From positions 328,501-392,500 of the forward strand of contig JAPTOF010000012.1 of the NCBI GenBank assembly GCA_028554755.1: a DNA stretch of 64,000 bases, read 5' to 3'. The notes beneath the pieces are model-generated. The model made no database searches, was not told the origin of the DNA, and was given only the letters and a program-made list of their open reading frames with translations. How positions within the stretch are numbered: position 1 is the stretch's first letter; each line of letters starts with the position of its first letter. Positions 50,108 through 61,542 of the stretch are shown here, piece by piece. The position numbers and the translations under genes were made by a program. The DNA is from Cordia subcordata. Taxonomy: Eukaryota; Streptophyta; Magnoliopsida; Boraginales; Cordiaceae.

Positions 50108-50567
50108 GGTCTCATTTAGATTAATTTTTTTCAAGAGTGTTTAAAAAATAAAAATAAAAAGAACTTTTTCTTTTGGCTAGTGAAGTAAAAACTTTGTATT
50201 AAACAGAAATGTATACAACTGTCCTAGGACTTGCTCTACGAATCTAAACTCAAGGTTCCATCTAAACCAATCAAAGTTCCATCTTTACATTTACTTTTCC
50301 TATTGACAATATTCCTAACATCAAAAACAATTGTGTCGAATAACTGTTCCTCCATCGACACTTGTTTTTGAAAAATCCTTCTATTGCGCTTCATCTTTCG
50401 TCGAAAAGAGCTTTTTACAAAGCTAAAATTTTTAAAAGCTGTAATTGAACCCTTTTTTTTTCAATTATAGCTCTTTCTCAAATCTAATTCAAATATTTAT
50501 TATAAAAGAAATATTTTTTTCAGAAAAGAGTGTTTTTTTCACATAGAAAAACCAATGCAAACAGACC
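50108..50567. mobile_element. Possible AT-rich MITE
   Basis: The left end (GGTCTCATTTAGATT, then TTTTTTTCAAGAGTGTTT) resembles the reverse complement of the right end (GGTCTGTTTGCATTGG, then TTTTTTTCAGAAAAGAGTG). No target duplication is visible. It has no coding capacity. Confidence 0.35.
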
Positions 50568-51128
50568 TTTTTTTGGGAATTGCTTCTACACGGCTGCCCC
50601 GCAACCTAAGACATGATAATCTGCCGTTTTTAACAAACTGTAAGTGCAATCCAAGTGAAAATAATTGGTTTGATAGCTTTGCCGGAGATGGGAAGAAAAG
50701 ATCAATCGGAAGGAGCTGTAATCTTGAATCACGAGCAGCACTTATAAAGTCTGTTTCCACGTTTACAAGCTCAATATATGATCATGTTCTATCATAGATT
50801 TATAAACACGTGAAATGCCGCATATTCTACAAAAGAATAGGCTATCAAAATTGTTGTTAGTAACATCAAGAGAGTGTCCTTAATTGATATAGATAGCTCT
50901 GAAGAATATGCTCCGTCCAGAGCCGGAGGTCCTCTGATGCTGTTGTTTCAACAGTTTCCTTTGGCTCGCCTCATCAACGTACAACTACGCAAGAATTCAT
51001 CCACCGTCTACCGTCTTGTATGTGGATATCGAAAAAGTGTTTCCCGGACAAATGGCTCTCTCTATCTGGTGCAGGCAAGTTCAATAGTAACCATATCCTC
51101 ACAATTGAAACGATCTTTCTAATCTAAG

Positions 51129-54100
51129 TCATTCCACGGTTGTTGTCCTCTTCTCCAGTAAAGATTCCATGAACACCGAGCACAATTTGGTTAGAGGAGG
51201 AAGAGTATGAGATGGACCGCTAAATATTGTCTCCCAAGGTCTTTCCGGGGGTACGGCAGTGACCATTGAATTCTTGTCTCTTTGCAATTTGAATTCTGGT
51301 AGTTCCCCATATATGGATGCATACCCAAACCTCCCTGTTGAAGAAAGGGCAAGACTAAGCTGAGTTACAACAGATTGTGGCGTTTATCCCCTATAATATA
51401 TCTCTGCTGCGAATATCTAGCAGATGCTGTAAAATCATGCTCGTGCACGTCCATCAATAATCCTGCTAAATTCACAATAATCTTGCACATAGAAAGCATT
51501 ATGTCTATGCACATTTCTTAGACCAGTATATTACTAAGAGAATGTTCAGACCCGAGATCTATGATCAAGAAAAGAGAAAAAAAGATGTTGAATGTGGCTC
51601 CCCTCAAAAAATTGACGTCATGAGGGCACCAACTGGTCTAGGGTCGACGTTGCATGCTAATAAAGGGCAGACACAAAGTTGAACTCAGAAGACATAAACA
51701 GACTGTACAAACAGTTTTATACCCTAAGGCAGCATCTGATTCATTAGATGTGCTTAGCATCAAAAAACCTTTTTAGTCTTTAGCCCAGAACGATCTAACA
51801 TGATTCCCATACAGACAAAATGTAAAGCTGCAAAAAATACAAAAAGTAGGATTGAGCTTTCACCTGTCTCTTCAAGTCCAAGTGCCCCTTCTCGGGAAGC
51901 AACACTACTTTCAGGAGCTTCTTGCCCACATGGATCAAACAAAACATACTCATGAGCACTATTCGCGTATGCTAGCAGCTCTTTTGTTGGCTTTTCATTA
52001 GTGATGCTCTCTTCCAACTTTGGAGTTGCTTGAATAAAACCAATCCTCCCACCATTAGCCTGCAAAACAAAAATTACAAGAATCATTCTCATATTGACTT
52101 CTCCAATTCATCAAAGATGTCAACTTTCTAATCCAGAAGGCCTTTGCATTACAGGCATGCAATTAAAGGTTAAAGTAGAATGATTTAAGAAGTGGCAATC
52201 CTGGTTATGCACAGCATATGTCATTAAGATGTGGAAATATGTAGGCCCAGCTCACAGACGCACAAAAAGGGAAAGAAACTCAGTGACATAATCTAAAGTA
52301 TAACCACCTCACACAATAGGTACAAAACAAAATGAAGGGAAACTCTTACCTTTCTCACAAACCAGGTAGCAACAGGCACTGGATTTTGGACAGTGAATAA
52401 TAGAATTACCCCATCTATACCCTGTAATACTGTTTCTTCTGACTCTGTCTGCTTAAAGGACATTGGAAGACGGGCAAGGACAGCAAAGGAGGCATCATCC
52501 AGCGAACAAGTAACAGCTACAAAAGAAACGTATGACTAATTAGGCAAGGGTATGCATAAAAATGAAGATGAGCAAGAACAGACCTTCTGTATAAACCAGA
52601 CAAACTTGCCAACTAAGGATCAGCTAGTTACCAAATTACCTGGGCCAGTGCTCCTAGATAAGCAAGAAAAGAAGTTGGTACTCACTGAAGTTGTTTTTCT
52701 TCCTGTATTGAGTACTTCAACCTTTACCCAGAGCAAAAGAATATTTGATAGGAAGAGAACAGAAGAAAATTAAGGATGCTGAAAAAGTTGACCATAATTA
52801 CACTCATAATCTCAGGATAGCTAGAGCATCTGAGGTTTACATCCAGAGCCACTTCAAAGATCAGTCCACTCACTCAAGAATTATCTTGATAGTGAACTAG
52901 TAGGCCACTAAAGTACTTCAACAACTTATACGACCACAACTGGAAAAGCTCTATTAATAGTCTCATGTCATTGCTTGAGGACATTATCTTTTAGACTGAT
53001 AACAAGGAAGAGATTACCAGGAGTATTTACTTTTGTATACAGGAAAGATATAAGAAAAATGTTCATATAGATGACACTTCAGAAGAGTCAAGTAAAGGAT
53101 GCCAGGGAAGATTAGATTGCTGATCACTTCTAAATTATCCTATTTCCTTCATTATGTGTTATTCCTTGGAAAAAATGAAACTACAAGAAGAAAGAGAGGC
53201 AAACCTTCTGCATGAAGCTTGTACGACCAAGATAGAGATAACTTTGACATACTCCAAAGACACACTTGAGGGCTTGAGCCTTGGGAAGCAGACACAAGAT
53301 ACTCTGACTTCCCAACAAATGAAAGGGTAGTGATAGGCTGCACGAAGGTTATAATTTAAGCAAGAGTTAGAGCTCCTCAATGAATGCAAAAGAGATAAAA
53401 TAAATAAATAAATAAATAAAGAAGCTACCAATTGTGGATTAATCAAGAAAATACCTCCAGAGAATCTCCAATCACAGACACCAGAATGTTCCTCTCTGGA
53501 TCCCACAATGTGATCACAGTTTCTGCAGCGACAGCTAGAACAGAACCATCGGCAGAAAATGCGGCAGCTGTCATCTGCTTCTTTCTACAAGATAAATCCA
53601 CGTTAGAATAACAAGAAAAAGTTATCAGCCATCAAATTCAGACTCCAATTATCTTTGGCAAGAAATTACTTTGGAGAACAGACATTATATTTAACTTTTT
53701 TGAGAAGTAACATTAATATATAATATTACTGTCCAATGTACTTATTTCTCATCTCAAGTAAAGCAAATTTACTCTTTTTTTCTTTTCTTTTTCTTTTATT
53801 ATGGCTAAATATGCAAATGAACTCTTATGTAGAATTCTACAAGAATTCTCAACTTGTCAAATACTTTTGAAACCAAAATTGTATAACTACAACATGTAAC
53901 AAAGTACAGAAAGAGATGAATCTTCCAAAATCTTCTAAGAACTCAAAATAACTGAACACTCCACAAGTAAAAAGTTTAACAACTTGATTATCTTTTGACT
54001 GTTAGTCTCAGAAGAAATAAAAAATCCTCTCATCAATGATAGTCAATTTAGAGCAATTCCATACTTGTATGAACCAACAGCATGGCACTTCCAGCCAGAA

Positions 54101-57100
54101 TTCTGAACCATCTCATCCTTCCGCTGAATCCCATTGCTGCAGACCCAAATCTGCCAATGCAAATGTGTTATACAAAAGCAGCTAACTTATTAAGTTCTAA
54201 GGTATGAACTTACTTTGAAGTCTGCACCATATGATGAGGTGACAGCCATAGGACGGCTAGGATGGAAAGCGATTCCAGAAACTCCCGCATCCCTATTCGT
54301 ATCCATTAGAGAGCACAATCTCATTCAGTTCTCAAATGAATGTTTGGAATTAAGTAAAGCGATATCTCCTTGCAGATGAATTAGACAAGGCAAACCTGTG
54401 TGGCTCATATATGACAGTGGATAAGATGAAGCTTTTACTTTGGGGGCTAGAGGCCCAGAACTTAAGACTTACAAGGCCTCCTATTCCTTCCTCCGGAAGC
54501 CTACTTTCAACAGTACTCAGTGTAGAACCATCAGGGGAGAAAGCCACCAAATTTACAACTACCTGCTCACCCAGATTTTAAGAAATTTCACTTCTATTTG
54601 ACATGTCATAATAATAGATCAATCATTCAAACAGTGCAACCAATTTAATAACATGCAGATAATCTAATCTAATTTCAACTTGTTCTAATAATTACAACCC
54701 AAGTATAGGTTTTGTTATAGGCATTGATAAGAGAACCTGTTTAATCATTCACACATGCCAGCGATTATTAACCCATCAAGTTAGCCTTTAGGTTGCCACT
54801 ACATACATGAACTTCAAGCATTAATGTATCCATCCGCATGAACACACATATAGACATATATCCAGACTTTCACCACAGACAACCATCTCATGATTAAGAA
54901 ACCATAGCATAATGTATTCATAATATAACACATGCAACATATCTATACATATAGAAAAGATAGATAATTCCTTTATATACCATGACATCTTCGCCAGGCT
55001 GATAATTTCTTTCACAGATTTGAACCTGCAAAAGTACACAGAATTTCATTCACCAGCCATTAAAACAATGAGAAAATGTTCTCATGCCATTGAAATATAA
55101 AATTAATGGAGAAAAGGCTACCACAGTAACAATACATAATGCACTTAATATAAATCACAGAGCAATATTAGAACTTCCTTTCGATAGAAGAAAAGAGAAC
55201 ACCTGATGCAACAAATACTTTAAATAATGCTAACAAACAATACAAAATGTTCATTGAAAATAAATTTTAGGTGACCCTTACCTCAGACATTTCACGGTCA
55301 TTGAACAAGCTATAAAACTGGACGCAATACTTCTCTGCACATACAGCAACTAAAGCAGAAGACTGATCAAAGACGATACCACCAGATGAGCCTTTGTACA
55401 TTTCTGGAACTGAGCTAGGAGGCTGAAATTGAAGCATGCTATAATATTCAGGATCTCAATATGGCATAATTGTTAAAAGCAACAAGGGTACAATCCACTC
55501 AAACTGTACTTCATATTGAGGGAAAAATCAGTGGTGCCAAGGAGGGAAGTGTACACTAGAAGATCTAAGACAGTTACTGCTAACAACATATTGCATACAT
55601 GAACATTGTCTTATGACATAAAAGGAACAGTTTGATGACGTTCATTTTTTCTTGAAAAAGCTTACGACAAGGGAAGACAAGCAAACACAATTAGCATATG
55701 AACTTTCTGAATTTTAATGCTTCACTTATCTCTATCTTTACTCATCTAGATTAATCAGACACCCTCTTCTTGCAGAGGGAGGAAAGAGAGAAAACTAGAA
55801 AGAGCTTTCGGAAGAACCTTGATCCCCGAGATGGACCTCAATATCTCCATAGAAGGCATCTTCAGTAGATGAATCCGGTTATCTGCACAGGAAATCTGAA
55901 GAAACTTATTCAGTATGAACTAATCTAATAACAGCAATGATCCAGTCCATAATTAACTCTTCTTACAGAGGACAGTGTAGGATCTGGCGAACTTATATAA
56001 TACAAAAGCGGAGATCCAATTCGAGGTAGAAATTTCTTCTTTCCTGTGTCCAATTGCCAGACTACAAGAACTCCTTCTTCGCCACCTAGATCCAGTTCAA
56101 GAATTCGTCACATTCAAGATAAGCCCATGAACGAACGAAAGAGCAGGAAAGAAAACGTGTCACTAGATGGCCAGCTTCTCAGAAGAACAATGCACGTCAT
56201 GTATATGAATGTAGACATATAAAATCTATTTACCAAGTAAATTAGTACAAGTAACTATGGCCTGAATTACCAGAATATAGATAGGCACCATCAGATGAGA
56301 AAAAAAGGACATTCACTTGTCCGGAATGCCAATGCCATGTGGTGCAAGAATCAGCATCATCATCACCCCTTACTCCTGGCCTTTCCTCTGCGTCTTTTGC
56401 CAATCGTCCCTTTGACACTGTATTCCCACCAGAAAATGTTTTATGGCCAACGCCCCTCCATATTAAGATCCTTCCAGTAACATCACCTGCTGCTACAATT
56501 CGCTCAGATGGATGAAATGCAAGTGCAGTAAAGGATTTGGTGTGATGCAGCCTGATTTTCTTATAAGAAACACGATCAGAATCTTTGCTTGGGATTTCCC
56601 ATATGCGAAGCTTGCGCTTCTCAGAAATTCCAATATATTTTCCTGACGAACTTATGATTATTGGCCCTGGCGTCTGCAAAGTAAAAAGAAACTTAATCAT
56701 ATGAAAATACGAGGTCTAGAAAATGGAATAAACAGAGAAGCCAAATTACTAAAAAGCAATGTGAAGCGAACAGACATTGACCATAAAGAAATTCACCTCC
56801 AGAAAAATAAAGCTTTCAGTCTAGGTAACTGTTTGTCACAATATGCTAGAGGGAATTTCTCTGCATGTTCAGAAATCAATTGTCCATAGACACAAACCCA
56901 AATCCATGCAGGTGCTAACCTAAATTTTATGCAGAAAGGATAGCTGAGAAAGGCATTTTTTCTTGAGGAGAAACAAAAGGAAATGGAAAGTTGTCTTCTG
57001 ATTAACATGATCAGATAAGTAGAGGGCACTGAAGTAACAAAATGTAGCATCTAAATTTTATGTACCGTAATCTTTTTAAGCCAAGTACATATTTGCATTG

Positions 57101-59358
57101 CCAATGGCCATTGGCTTGGAAACCTATCAAGTTCTGATGACACCCTTGTTTCCCTTTATTTTCTTTTCCTTTCACTATGGTATCAAAAGTCAAGAGTAGT
57201 AATCCCTCACTTCCCTCTCTTCCTTCTTCGGCATGCCCATGATATTTTTACACAAAGATGTTACATGTCTTCTCTTGAGTTATATTGGTCTGTCTTTATT
57301 TATCCCAGCATATAAATCAGATAGACAAGGTGGTGTCAACAATGAGCAAATCTAGAGTGCATAAATAATAAGCACAACAATCAGAACTTAATCTGCACCT
57401 CTGCCAACGTGCCACCACCAGATAAACGAGATTTTGTTAAATTACACTTCTGGAGATGTCCAGATATACTTTTTGGCTGTTCTTTCTGCTGTCTTACATC
57501 TTCTGTGTAGATATATGCAAATAGCTCGGAAGGTGTTTCTTTTCCCTCTTTTGGTTGGCACCATAATCCAGGAATCACCTGAAATTGACAGTGGAAAAGC
57601 AGTTACTAAAGTAAGTTATATTAGGCAAGGAAATAATACACTGAGGTCCCTTTTGTTTCTTCATCTTTCATATGAATAAAGAAATTTTAGACAACAGGTT
57701 CATATTTGTATGGGTTTCTTCAGTCAAATTTTAACAAGCCAGATAACAAACAATGGGTGAAGAAGAGACATAGTTCTTTCCGGCTATCTTCTGCAAATAT
57801 TAATTGACACAGTTAGCTAGAAAGTTGCTTCACTCACTGACTCTCGATGCAACAAGTTTGAATTAGATGTCCAGGCATACCATTATTACATGATAAAATA
57901 TTGGACTTTGTGATTCACTGACAATTCCAAGACATAATAAGTCCCGACTTGACATGTTGCAAATAAACAAGAAACTGGGGAAAAAAAATGCTATGCTGGA
58001 TTAAGCCAGTTCCATATCTCATTGCATTCCGCCCCTTCCTAAACATACTATTTACTTAAATTCTTAATTCTCTTGAGAAGGGAAAATGTTGGAATTGGGC
58101 ATCACATGGCTGCAATTGCCTCGGTTAGAGCAACCGAAGATTCCAGGCCTTAAATCTACCCTATATAACTGAAAGAATCTTTAAATCAAATTATCAATTA
58201 GCCTATTTTGTTAACTATCTAACAATAACTGTGTTAAAATAAGTATTCACAACAAAACATCAAAATCTCAAACATTTGGTTGATGCAATAAGCTTTACTT
58301 TCAAAGTTTGCAGGAACGTTCATAACCTGCTGGATCAACCAGAACTGAGACAGAAGCCTTGAGTCTAAAAATCTCATAAATCCTTTTTCTAGTGATGCTG
58401 CTTAGAAGCTGTATATTCCAATTTTCCACTCCAGCTGTATAACAAGATCCAATCTTCACCAAGAATTTGTTTACCCTGATTTCTCAACAAATAAACCATA
58501 TCTTACAATTTAAAACAGCCAATATGTCCAAATTATTGATCTCTCTGTTCAAAAACAAATTTACATCCAAAATCCAACTTTCTGCTCTCCTCATGCAGCA
58601 AAATGTAATCTTTAACATAAATTGTGTACCTTTATGGCTCAACAAATAAAAAAAATCGTATAACAAAAACATTCCTATCAAACAAGTTGAACTGTCCATC
58701 AATTGTCAATTTAACTAGCTTAACAACAAAATTAACAATGGATTATTACCATGGAGTGAATTGGGGATTGAATATGGATCATTTTCATGGATTCTGGCAC
58801 CGAATAGTCCCAGTACCTAATGGTGCCATCGAGGGAAGCTGTCCAGCAATAGCATAATATTTTACTAGCAGGAGTAGTTGCTGGCACCACTATCACCGAT
58901 GTCACCGGGGCTGTGTGACCTTCCAGCTCACCAATCTGCCGATCAAACAAAGAAATTTCACTAAAAATTCAACAAAAGTTCCAAAACATATACATTAAAT
59001 TGCAAAAACACCAATGCTTCACTTGGCTTGCACATTATCAAATTTTTAGCTGTTACTAGATTATTACGGTGACACATGTCTAATATGAACCTTCAGCTAA
59101 AAGTGATTCTTTTAGCAATACTGAAGTTTAAGAAGTTATATATTTTTATGTTGCGCACTATTTAACGTGCAATTTCAATAAAAAACGAGAAGTTTATGCA
59201 TTTTATTCTTTAAAGGAAAACAGAGGTGAAGCCTTAACCAGTAAGCCAGTGGAGGTGCTGAAGATAGAAACAGTGTTGGCAGTGCAGACGAGAAGCTTCT
59301 TGGCGTCGTTGGAGAACGCCGGCGGCGACGATACGTAGCTTTTGCCGCCTCTTATCAT
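51129..59358 (-). CDS. WDR75: WDR75/Utp17-like nucleolar WD40 protein
   Basis: WDR75 (yeast Nan1/Utp17) belongs to the UtpA part of the small-subunit processome, which acts on pre-18S rRNA in the nucleolus. The 16 coding exons are 59358-59239, 58935-58750, 57578-57399, 56673-56271, 56085-55967, 55895-55818, 55422-55282, 55025-54981, 54562-54396, 54292-54214, 54150-54065, 53584-53455, 53337-53205, 52516-52350, 52059-51864 and 51334-51129. They give 811 residues, and all phases close. WD-type blades include GELEGHTAPVTSV with SLDGTIRYWDY, the FTALAFHPSERIVAAGDVTG repeat with RILIWRG, HSGQVNVLFFSSDGAYLYSG with GVLVVWQLDTG, and KKQMTAAAFSADGSVLAV with TVITLWDPER. Two beta-propellers and a short C-terminal tail would fit the family. 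An acidic loop (RGDDDADS) interrupts one blade. Confidence 0.9.
53397..53420. repeat. (AAAT)n microsatellite in a WDR75 intron
   Basis: About six AAAT units between coding exons 12 and 13 of the WDR75-like gene. Confidence 0.85.
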
Positions 59359-60236
59359 TTTTCCGGCTCGGCTGTCTTCTTCGTAATCTCTCTCACTCTC
59401 ACACGCTCAAGTGTGTGAATTTACGTGAAATAAAAGGGGATTTGAAGCCTAAACCTTGAGAAGTGGCTTATGGAGACTTAAACCCTAGGGATACGTTAAT
59501 TTGCTTTTTTTTTTTTTTTCCCTTCATATTGTTTTTAAAATTATGATTGCAATGTCTGGTCTAATATGTAATGTGGGCTTATCTTCTATTTCTTTCTTAT
59601 TGGGCTCCTTTTTGGGCCAGTTTTTCTCTTGGTCACTCTTTGCGGTGCGATGAAATTAAACGAAACGTGACAAATGACTTGATTAAATGCGAAATTTCGA
59701 GTAAAAAAAAAAATTCTTCATGCTTTATTTTTTATCTCACAAATTATCTCTTTTCTAATATCTATAAAAAAAAGTGCACTAAATTAGAATATTCTTTTTG
59801 AATGACAAAAAAACTCAATTGGCAAATCCTAATAATCAAAATTTTGTGATAATTTGAAGACCAATTAGTAATCTCCACGAGTAATGATTTGTTTTCAATA
59901 TATGCACCAATTCAGTTTTTCTATTATAAGGAAAACTTAATTTGCGGAGCTAATTACTGTGATATTCGACGGAACTCGACCACCAATTAATAAACGTCGA
60001 AGAACAAAAGGGGTCCCGAAACCCAATCAGTAATTTAACCGGTAAATTGAACTCATAGTAGGGGCACGAGAATTGGACCCTTTCCTGAGCTGCTCCCGGT
60101 GAATTTTCTTTGGTTGTTTTCCATAAAGAAATATATTAGGGGTGGTTTGTACACGGGGTATCTATCACTCCAGGCCCAAGAACCACCTTCGAACTGAACA
60201 GGTGTAGTAGACCCACTCTCTCCAAGAAACACAGCC
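59359..60236. promoter_or_regulatory. Divergent intergenic region between WDR75 and the Snapin-like gene
   Basis: The two start codons lie about 880 bp apart and point away from each other, so this stretch should hold both promoters. A long T run sits near 59505. No TATA box or known operator stands out. Confidence 0.55.
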
Positions 60237-61542
60237 ATGTCCGCTCAAGTACCAGAAAACACCCATGTGGACGCCACCGCCACCGCCACCGCCTATGACG
60301 ACACACCCAGCAGCGCTGTTGCAGCTGAAAGTGGTGTTGACGACAATACTATTGATGACGAACATACTACTCCATCAATTTCATCATCATCATCTTCTTC
60401 TCCTCATGCTGTGGCGAAAAGCTTGTCTGCTTTACTATCTTCTGTGATTCAAGACTTCGATTCCAGAGCCGAAGCCACCATTAGCAGCCAAGATCAGCTC
60501 GCTTTCGCCCTCGATCGCCTCACCACAGGTCACCTTATCATCATCATGACCATCATGTTTTCTGGGTCTATTTTTTTTTATTTTATGTTTTCTTGTTCTC
60601 AATTTAATTATTGCTAGTAATGTTGACATATATAGCAGAAGTTTAATGTTTATGTTTCTATCTTGAAGTAGCATTCTTTTGGTTAATAGACTTTCCTCAT
60701 CAAGGTATGGTGCAATTCAAATGTTTTCGCTTTATTCGTCAAGTTTCTGAAGGTGGTCTTACTAATATTTCAACTGGGATTTATAAAATGCATGAAGTTA
60801 GGACTTTTGTTAGCAATCCGGTCCAGCTATTAGCTTGTCAATACATATTAATGCTGAATCACCAGTGCAAAATGCTTTAACCGTGTTACCCAAATTGTTA
60901 ACCATTCAAATATTCAAAACCAATGTGGGGGCTTGGTACAATTTTTATTTTAATTTTGAATAACATTTATTTGCGGATTTTGTGGTAGTCCCAGTAATTG
61001 GCTGACTGGATTTGTTGATTTTGGTTGCATTTTTTTTTTTATGGATAATTAGTTGATATTTCGTGGATGCTGATGATTGTTTTTAACTTTTGCAGAGCTT
61101 GATCAGTTACTAGATGATGCACCATTGCCTTTCATCATGCAGCATGCTGCCAGAATTTCGAATGTTAGGAAAAGGGTTACGTCATTAAATTCAGTATTGA
61201 AGTCTATACAACGACGTGTTGATAATATTGATCGAGTGTTGTCTACTGGCGTGTTGCAAGGTATGTTTCTCTGCTATTAAATTGCATTTTTCCAATCAGA
61301 CAGATTGATTAGGAGCTATTTTGATTCTTACGGCTTCCTAGGTGGTGCGTCTACACAGTTTAGCAATACGTCATATATAATTAACTTCTTTGAGCGAATT
61401 TGAGCAGTTTTACATAATTATCTCTTTTGCTGTCACTTTGTGTCAGCAAACTAGCTCAAATATTTTGATGTGTATTTAATTTCTGACATCGTGCTTTTGT
61501 ATGGCAGAAAAAGTGGCAAGAGAAAGTAGTGGTCGAGACTAA
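60237..61542 (+). CDS. Small Snapin/Pallidin-like coiled-coil protein
   Basis: The three coding exons are 60237-60528, 61096-61260 and 61508-61542, which give 163 residues with in-phase GT-AG junctions. The N-terminal 60 residues are low-complexity and acidic, then Ser-rich (a SISSSSSSS run). The rest is a predicted helical coiled coil: SLSALLSSVIQDFDSRAEAT, QLAFALDRL, ELDQLLDD, then ISNVRKRVTSLNSVLKSIQ and RVDNIDRVLS. The size and the late RVxxLNxxLKxxQxRxDxI pattern resemble Snapin-family subunits of the BLOC-1/BORC complexes, which act in endosome and vacuole transport. The match is by pattern only, and other small coiled-coil families are possible. The gene is divergent from WDR75. Confidence 0.65.
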
